DNA from: Lumbricus terrestris
Taxonomy: Eukaryota > Annelida > Clitellata > Crassiclitellata > Lumbricidae
Length of the DNA stretch: 64,000 nt
NCBI GenBank assembly: GCA_949752735.1
Contig: OX457043.1
Coordinates: 41,292,087-41,356,086, forward strand
Direction: 5' to 3'
The position numbers and the translations under genes are program-made. Shown here one piece after another: positions 56,881-64,000 of the stretch. Under the pieces are notes generated by a model. The model did no database searches. It was not told the DNA's origin and was given only the letters and a program-made list of their open reading frames with translations. The first letter of the stretch is position 1. The number at the start of each line of letters is the position of its first letter.

Positions 56881-57315
56881 TACAAAAATGGCAAAGCTTG
56901 TTCACAATCATTTTATCGACACCGCTGTACAAAGTCTCTATGCGACATTGTAAATTGTTATTTACACTCGACCTGCCGAAATTTCTGAGAATAATGGTAT
57001 TTAAATGACGAGGTCTCGGATGAGGAGCAAGCAGTGCACTATATATATACTGCACTAATCAAACAGAATGGGAAAGAGCAGCGTCTCTAATCTAAAACAT
57101 TTCATACAGGACGACATCTGTAACTTTTTACTTCGTGTATTATAAATATATCGCCAACAATCGAATGCGTATACTTTAGCGTCTACTGTAGAAAAACATT
57201 ATAGAGTCGCTGTAATATAAGGGTTGAAAAGTGTCGTCCCCTTTTATGTTATTGGACTATATTATATACGCACAATACACGTAGACTACAGTGCGGGTTC
57301 ACGCAGACGTGAATT
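56881..57315. other. non-coding, no feature seen
   Basis: No gene, repeat boundary or motif that I can support. Confidence 0.4.
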
Positions 57316-57487
57316 ATACACGTGTGTGTGTGTGTGTGTGTGCATGTGTGTGTGCGTGCGTGTGTGTGTGTATGTGTGTGTGCGTGCGTGCGTGCGTGTG
57401 TTTGTGTATGTAGGCCCATGTAAAACGAGGGCACGAATAATAAATGCCATCGACTTGCAATTAGCACAGGCGTTACGTGCGTCTCTG

Positions 57488-57522
<35 letters not shown>

Positions 57523-57529
57523 GTCTCTC

Positions 57530-57583
<54 letters not shown>

Positions 57584-57747
57584 AGTGTCTGTCTGTCTGT
57601 CTGCGTACAGTCGATGAACAACCAGGTCGACAAAAATATACATGACGCGTACAAATGCATAATTATACACCGCACCCATAATTACCTTATATGCGCCATA
57701 CCTTATATGCGCAGTCTGCATGAGTTTAGCCTCATATATATATACTT

Positions 57748-57786
<39 letters not shown>

Positions 57787-58130
57787 CGCATGTATCAACG
57801 ACGAAATTGCTTACACAAGCACGCATCTCACACGCTCCATCGTTCCATGCAACGGATATCGAGCTGATGCATGATGCATGTCTGTCTTTCTCCCTGCAAT
57901 CTGTCTGCCCATCTGATTGTCTATCTGTCGGCATGTCTACGTGTCTGTTTGTCTGTCTATCTGTCTGCATCTATTTGTCTGTGTGTCTGTCCGTCTGTCT
58001 GCCTGTCTCTGTCTGCCTCTGTCTGTCTGCCTGTCAAACGGCTGCCTATAAAACTGCCCATGCAGGCCTATATTTGAGTATCCTCCGCTGTCTACATATA
58101 TATATATATTATATATATATATAAATAAAT
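57316..58130. repeat. microsatellite cluster GT, TC, TA, CTGT
   Basis: (GT)n with GC variants at 57318-57412, CTCTGT/CT at 57481-57600, TA at 57748-57782, TCTGTCTG at 57885-58035, and TA at 58096-58125. Confidence 0.94.
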
Positions 58131-58464
58131 ATCTATATAATTATTTTTATAACCATATGGAGGTATACGACGTATATATATATATAGATGTGTTTTATGG
58201 TCGATGCCAACGGCATAAAATTTGCATGAGCAATAGCAAGCTGCTGCTCACTATTAAACACGACGAAGGTTTTGCTCGCTTATAGACGGTCACGCCATCT
58301 ATACACAAGCATGCAGTCTACTGCAGTCGTATATGCGAACGACTATATACTAACATGGAGACGACACACACACGCACACACACACACACACACACACACG
58401 CACGAGCACACACGCACGCACACGCACGCACACAGTTTATAAAATGGATTAATACACCTCAAAG
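58131..58464. other. non-coding with (CA)n
   Basis: ACACACGCAC repeats at 58366-58433. Otherwise featureless. Confidence 0.5.
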
Positions 58465-58923
58465 CAGGGGGCCCGCGGCCCATTTCTGGCCCGCCGACGA
58501 TTTTTTTCTCGCCCGCGGAGCCTTCCCTATATAAAGATAACAAAATTAGAAGATAGACGTTCAAATTTCTATATTTTACAGTTAGCGCCAAATACATGGA
58601 GGTTGTTTCTTACTGACGTCACTTTTGCTCAGACGCACAGCTCTGTGTAAACAGACTGTGTATTGTGTATCTATGCATGGTCTCCGATTGGTTGTCTGTT
58701 AAACAATTATGAACGTTACGAAACACTTATATAAGTCTTATAATATTTAAAATGTTGTCAAAATTTAATAAGAAGCGAAAAGTGGACATTGAATCTTTTC
58801 GCGATATTTGGATCAGATCACAACCCAATTTTGCTCGGGAGCTTCGACAGTCGACACCCTGGCCCGCCACTTGTTGGAAGATGTTCACACTGGCCCGCCA
58901 CTAAAAAAGGTTTGACACCCCTG
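58465..58923 (+). mobile_element. hAT element remnant with transposase N-terminal fossil
   Basis: 459 bp. Left end CAGGGGGCCCGCGGCCC and right end read inward CAGGGGTGTCAAACC. The flanks CCTCAAAG and CCTCAAAT agree at 7 of 8 bases. The interior carries GCCCGC phrases near both ends. A short plus-strand frame from 58751 (MLSKFNKKRKVDIESFRD) resembles the start of GTF2IRD2/ZBED-like hAT transposases, after which the coding part has been deleted. Confidence 0.85.
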
Positions 58924-59305
58924 CCTCAAATAATTCAATATTGTATTGCATTGTATCTATAAGTTGACAAAGCGCCTCTCACAGTGCACACCAATCAAAG
59001 GCGATTTCAGTGCGAAACACCCAGGTAACAGGAAGTTGTTTTGAGACAGTGAACAGATAATGTGCCTTCGGGTACAACAGTTTATATAACGAAGAACGTG
59101 TCAATGGAGTGAGCTGATTGCAAAGTGCAGGACCAATGAAGGCAAAAGCTTGAGCTTTGGTTAATTAAAGCAGTCTGTGCATGTTCGCGAGACAAGAAGA
59201 CGAACGAAGAGAAGATATACTGAAGTCGCAGACGGATGGGATCAAGAAGGTAATTGGGCGATATATGCCAGAGTAAGACCGGTAAATCAAGGCAAGGACT
59301 AAACT
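58924..59305. other. non-coding, no gene recognised
   Basis: AAAGCGCCTCTCACAGTG near 58970 may be a diverged SINE tail. Nothing else is supported. Confidence 0.4.
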
Positions 59306-59405
59306 TCGCCACTGGTTGTTCTCTGCCAGAGCCTAGTCTGGATAAAGGAGGAGGGCGACACTAATCATCTTTGATATGGCAGTGTCGTTAAACATGTAAA
59401 AAAGC
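59306..59405 (+). repeat. SINE family A, 3' fragment
   Basis: CGCCACTGGTTGTTCTCTGC, CTGGATAAAGGAGGAGGGCG, ACACTAATCATCTTTGATAT and TGTCGTTAAACATGTAAAAA. It joins the modules seen separately in the 4247 and 53180 copies, showing they belong to one family. Confidence 0.85.
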
Positions 59406-59637
59406 AAGAACCTTTATCTGGATTCGTGCAAAGAGATCGAGGAGCCAGTGAAGGTGATGAAACATGAAAGAATAGATGCGCATGGACGAGGGCGGAAGTC
59501 GGGCTATAATTAGTCTGCATGGCAGCTGCGTTTAAAACGGACTGAAGGGGAGAGATGAACTTTTAAAAGGCCAAACAAGAGGGATTCAAGTAAATCATTA
59601 GTATGCGTGCACGAATTGTATTATAAGCATGTTTACT

Positions 59638-59901
59638 CAAGGCCGTAGCCAGGATTTTATTTCAGGGGTGTTTCTTCAGTTTCCCGTCCGAAAAAACTGA
59701 TGACCTTTTTTAGTCATCCGACCGAAATCTTCAGGAACTGTCACCAATAATTCAATTTTTTACATTTTTCACTTCGGGGGTGTTTTCATGGTTTTATTTC
59801 ATGGTTTTACATCATGTGCTAGAAAATGCATTCTTTTATTTTTTAGATTTTCCATTTCGGGGGTGTTCACAACACCCAAAACACCCCTAGCTACGGCCTT
59901 G
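59638..59901. mobile_element. hAT-type MITE family M4
   Basis: 264 bp. Left end CAAGGCCGTAGCCAGGA and right end read inward CAAGGCCGTAGCTAGGG. A perfect 8-bp duplication TGTTTACT lies at 59630-59637 and 59902-59909. The interior has two TTTCGGGGGTGTT-type copies. No coding sequence. Confidence 0.95.
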
Positions 59902-60055
59902 TGTTTACTACTTAGTGAAACACTTTACATTACTTTCATATAATATGAACAAATGTTGAGCTTTGTTAAGTTGCATCGATCGCCGGAGAAGAACACAAAG
60001 CAGCCGAGAAAAAAAGACGGGAAACACCATTGATATAAATTGATCGACGTTGACA

Positions 60056-60615
60056 CGAGTCTCCCTATAGGGGGAAAGATCATTTAAACGTGGAATGAAA
60101 TGCTCCCCTCCCTTCCTCCCCCCGGGAGACTCTGCTAGAATGGTCTTTCGAGAATTCAGGATCTGTTTCGAAACATAGAGTTCCCCGAAGGGAGGATACT
60201 CTTAGGCGGAGACCGTCAATAATAGGACGCCAGCGTCGCGTGACATAGTATCCACCCGTAAAAGTTCCCCCACCTCTGAGACTCAATTTCAAAATAGATT
60301 CTCCCGGCGGATCTGTTTCAGAAAATTCCCCCTCCTCCCCCGGATATTATATATTCTGAAATAAAGTAGCTGGGGACAGAATATTTCATCCGCCGCTGAA
60401 ATAAAGTCTCCCCCGCTCCGCGTGAAATGGGTTGCATGCAGTCACATAACATTTATAGATATAAGCAGGTTAATAATTATTTAACAAGAGCAAACGTTCC
60501 CAAATTATTAACTTTTGTAACAGGATTTTTCCAAACACAGGGGGATGGGAAGATAGACTTTGGGGAAGGGACTTTATTTCGTGACACCGGATCATAACCG
60601 GAAAATACGACTAAT
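60056..60615 (+). repeat. dispersed repeat R5, copy 2 with extra 5' sequence
   Basis: From 60222 it aligns in order with 53926-54400 (GCGTGACATAGTATCCACCC, CAAAATAGATTCTCCCGGCG, AATATTTCATCCGCCGCTGA, ACTTTATTTCGTGACACCGG). Bases 60056-60200 contain GAGTCTCCC and GGGAGACTC in opposite senses, so the element may begin with an inverted segment. Confidence 0.65.
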
Positions 60616-60789
60616 TTTGTTTGCCCGTATAACCAGGCCCGCATAAGCGTAGGCTAAGGGTGCTGCAGCACCCAGACCCGCACTGTTCATGGGTCCTCAG
60701 TTTTGGAAATGATAAAAAAATTAACGAGACTGCTGCAACATTAATAGGCAGATACGAAGTCATTATCGAACTTTTTTTCAATGTTGACA
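60616..60789. other. left flank of the 88-bp satellite
   Basis: Contains CCAGGCCCGCATAAGCGTAG and GGGTGCTGCAGCACCC (a 16-bp palindrome). The first resembles a hAT terminus, but no matching right end or duplication was found. Confidence 0.4.
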
Positions 60790-62870
60790 TCATTGAAAAA
60801 GCCTATCCGATCTCAGAAATGATTTGAAAATCTATTTGAGCCGTGACTTTGATTTAAAATTTTATCCGACCAGTGACATCATTAAAAAGCCTATCCGACC
60901 TCAGAAATTATTCTAAGCTCAATTTGACCAGTGACGCTAATCTGAATTTTATCCAACCAGTGACATCATTAAAAAAGCCTATCCGACCTCAGAAATTATT
61001 CTAAGCTCAATTTGACCAGTGACGCTAATCTGAATTTTATCCGACCAGTGACATCATTAAAAAAGCCTATCCGACCTCAGAAATTATTCTAAGCTCAATT
61101 TGACCAGTGACGCTAATCTGAATTTTATCCGACCAGTGACATCATTAAAAAAGCCTATCCGACCTCAGAAATTATTCTAAGCTCAATTTGACCAGTGACG
61201 CTAATCTGAATTTTATCCGACCAGTGACATCATTGAAAAAGCTTATCCGACCTCAGAAATTATTCTAAGCTCAATTTGACCTGTGACGCTGATCTGAATT
61301 TTATCCGACCAGTGACATCATTAAAAAAGCCTATCCGACCTCAGAAATTATTCTAAGCTCAATTTGAACTGTGACGCTGATCTGAATTTTATCCGACCAG
61401 TAACATTCATTGAAAAAGCTTATCCGACCTCAGAAATTATTCTAAGCTCAATTTGACCTGTGACGCTGATCTGAATTTTATCCGACCAGTGACATCATTA
61501 AAAAAGCCTATCCGACCTCAGAAATTATTCTAAGCTCAATTTGACCAGTGACGCTAATCTGAATTTTATCCGACCAGTGACATCATTGAAAAAGCTTATC
61601 CGACCTCAGAAATTATTCTAAGCTCAATTTGACCTGTGACGCTGATCTGAATTTTATCCGACCAGTGACATCATTAAAAAAGCCTATCCGACCTCAGAAA
61701 TTATTCTAAGCTCAATTTGAACTGTGACGCTGATCTGAATTTTATCCGACCAGTAACATTCATTGAAAAAGCTTATCCGACCTCAGAAATTATTCTAAGC
61801 TCAATTTGACCTGTGACGCTGATCTGAATTTTATCCGACCAGTGACATCATTAAAAAAGCCTATCCGACCTCAGAAATTATTCTAAGCTCAATTTGACCA
61901 GTGACGCTAATCTGAATTTTATCCGACCAGTGACATCATTAAAAAAGCCTATCCGACCTCAGAAATTATTCTAAGCTCAATTTGACCAGTGACGCTAATC
62001 TGAATTTTATCCGACCAGTGACATCATTAAAAAAGCCTATCCGACCTCAGAAATTATTCTAAGCTCAATTTTACCTGTGACGCTGATCTGAATTTTATCC
62101 GACCAGTAACATTCAGTGAGAAAGCTTATCCGACCTCAGAAATTATTCTAAGCTCAATTTGACCTGTGACGCTGATCTGAATTTTATCCGACCAGTGACA
62201 TCATTAAAAAAGCCTATCCGACCTCAGAAATTATTCTAAGCTCAATTTGACCAGTGACGCTAATCTGAATTTTATCCGACCAGTGACATCATTAAAAAAG
62301 CCTATCCGACCTCAGAAATTATTCTAAGCTCAATTTGACCAGTGACGCTGATCTGAATTTTATCCGACCAGTGACATTCATTGAAAAAGCCTATCCGACC
62401 TCAAAAATTATTCTAAGCTCAATTTGACCAGTGACGCTGATCTGAATTTTATCCGACCAGTGACATCATTGAAAAAGTCTATCTGACCTCAGAAATTATT
62501 CTAAGCTCAATTTGACCTGTTACGCAAATCTGAATTTTATCCGACCAGTGACATCATTGAAAAAGCTTATCCGACCTCAGAAATTATTCTAAGCTCAATT
62601 TGACCAGTGACGCAAATCTGAATTTTATCCGACCAGTGACATCATTGAAAAAGTCTATCCGACCTCAGAAATTATTCTATGCTCAATTTGAACTGTGACG
62701 CAAATCTGAATTTTATCCGACCAGTGACATCATTGAAAAAGTCTATCCAACCTCAGAAATTATTCTATGCTCAATTTGAACTGTGACGCAAATCTGAATT
62801 TTATCCGACCAGTGACATTCATTCAAATTTCATTCATTCCGACTTCTGACAATGATTTTTAACGCTGTAT
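60790..62870. repeat. 88-bp satellite with higher-order repeat
   Basis: About 23 tandem copies of an 88-bp monomer that itself splits into three related parts of about 29 bp, each ending near TCCGACC or TTGACCAG. Variant monomers (CATCATTAAAAAAGCC versus CATTCATTGAAAAAGCTT; CAGTGACGCTAAT versus CTGTGACGCTGAT) alternate in blocks. The same four-monomer pattern recurs 353 bp apart (CATTGAAAAAGCTTATCCGA at 61231 and 61584). Confidence 0.97.
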
Positions 62871-63165
62871 AACCCGTGACACCGAATTAATTTTTTATCC
62901 GACCAATGACGTAATGTAAAAAGCGACATAGATTTTATACTCTATTTGAGCCGTGATCCTGATTTAATATTTTATTGTAATAAAAAAATCTAGCATAACT
63001 AAACCTGGTTTTAAAATACCTATTCTTATAAATTATTGTAACCGATAATTATAAACGAAGAACCATTTGAACTGTGACGCTAATCTGAATTTTATCCGAC
63101 CAGTGACATCATTGAAAAAGCTTATCTGACCTCAGAAATTATTCTAAGCTCAATTTGACCGTAGG
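62871..63165. repeat. degenerate satellite edge with one good distal copy
   Basis: From 62860 to 63060 only loose similarity remains (TTTTATCCGACCAATGACG, TTTGAGCCGTGATCCTGAT). A near-consensus monomer then reappears at 63065-63162. Decay at the edge and a preserved outlier fit array growth in the centre. Confidence 0.8.
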
Positions 63166-63458
63166 CTTAACTATATATACCCGCTTCTAAGTAGCGTATA
63201 TATAATTATATAGTCCACTTGAAGAAGCGCGATATAAATTGATGAATGAATGATTGAACCAAAGTCAACTCTGCAATGAAAATCGTGCTGATTCGAATCC
63301 ATTTATTATTAAAGTTGATCGTTCGCTATAATTGCTGTCCACCACCAGATGAATGAATGAATGAATGAATCATTAGGGTAAACATAATATTATGTGTATA
63401 TACAGAGGCATTCAAGTCCACATCCAAATATAGTCCCACATAATATGCTAATCCTAAA
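63166..63458. other. non-coding; SINE-like tail and GAAT repeat
   Basis: CTTGAAGAAGCGCGATATAA followed by ATTGATGAATGAATGATTG near 63217-63260 is a SINE-type 3' end. GAATGAATGAATGAAT lies at 63351-63370. Confidence 0.5.
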
Positions 63459-63803
63459 CAGGGGCGGATCCAGGGGGCCAATCCGGCCATGGACCCCTCC
63501 CCCATTTAGAAATTTCTTTACTTTTGACCAGCTATTCTGGCTCGGAAAGTTGACGTGCCCCCTCCCCCATGAGTAATTTCGTAGGTCCCTCCCCACACCC
63601 AGGAAGTCCGCACACGAGGACCGTACGACTAAAAAAAGGTCATCAACTTTTTGACGGATAAAATTTTATCTTTTTCTTGTGAATTGGAGACAAATGACTA
63701 AAAAAGTCATCAGATTTTCCGACGACCAAGACGAAATTTTTTCCCCTTCCCCAAGACCGAAACGTTTGGTCTCCCCCTTAGAAAATTTCTGTATCCGCCC
63801 TTG
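63459..63803 (-). mobile_element. hAT-type MITE family M1, copy 3 (inverted)
   Basis: 345 bp. The ends are CAGGGGCGGATCCAGG (left) and CAAGGGCGGATACAG (right, read inward). The flanks ATCCTAAA and ATCTTAAA agree at 7 of 8 bases. It is the longest of the three copies and shares GGCTCGGAAAGTTGACGTGC with copy 1 in opposite orientation. Confidence 0.88.
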
Positions 63804-64000
63804 ATCTTAAATGTATGACGACAGAAGAGTCTTACATGTATTTAATTAATTGCTAATTGACAAGTCCTGATGTGTATATATATATATATATGTATATATA
63901 TAGCAAATCTATAGGGACCTATATCTAATCTTTCCGGTTCTTGATTGGTCTTCGCAAATCGATAACACGACGTGCTATCAAAGATCGAGTCAATCGCCTC
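63804..64000. other. window end, TA run
   Basis: TATATATATATATGTATATA at 63873-63903. Nothing else is recognised. Confidence 0.5.

Noticed and set aside
60790..62870. CRISPR array or coding repeat protein
   Set aside because: The 88-bp monomers are contiguous with no spacers, and 88 is not divisible by three, so no frame stays open.

Overview
This is animal nuclear DNA, most likely from a marine invertebrate. The signs are intron-split coding exons with canonical splice sites, tRNA-headed SINEs, CR1/L2-like LINE sequence, many hAT-type MITEs with 8-bp target duplications, and very dense microsatellites. There is no bacterial operon structure, rRNA gene or CRISPR array. The 8-mer TAGGCCTA is strongly over-represented, at 18 or more exact copies. 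I cannot assign a phylum; an echinoderm or hemichordate is a weak guess.

The only host gene I can support lies on the minus strand. It has three consecutive internal exons at 17408-16213, 13675-13476 and 3001-1591. Each has a clean acceptor and GT donor, and the reading phases match across both introns. The protein is low-complexity and nuclear-looking: a basic NLS, an AT-hook, His/Gln runs, a SUMO-type IKSE site, and a C-terminal VLDLSKK resembling a CtBP-binding motif. The best hypothesis is a co-regulator of the LCOR/LCORL/E93 type. Its first exons would lie above 17.4 kb and its DNA-binding domain below base 1, outside the window.

Layout. 0-17.4 kb holds the gene. Its 10.5-kb intron carries a hAT remnant (4920-6371, with a nested SINE), a LINE with a complete 979-codon EN-RT frame (6493-9432) and a C-rich MITE with an internal minisatellite (10977-11825). 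The 2.5-kb intron carries two copies of another MITE. 17.4-64 kb has no convincing host exon. It holds microsatellites, SINE copies, LINE 3' fragments, further MITEs (24.8, 26.3, 50.2, 58.5, 59.6 and 63.5 kb), a 777-bp nested fold-back element (37146-37922), and large tandem arrays: a GGAT array at 36.1-37.0 kb, a 28-bp satellite at 42.8-44.2 kb, a CAGTCAATCGG minisatellite at 54.8-55.9 kb, and an 88-bp satellite with higher-order structure at 60.8-62.9 kb.

The window is therefore part of one regulatory gene plus a repeat-rich flank. The most informative results are the phase-consistent exon chain, the set of elements whose exact ends are fixed by 8-bp duplications, and the structured satellites.
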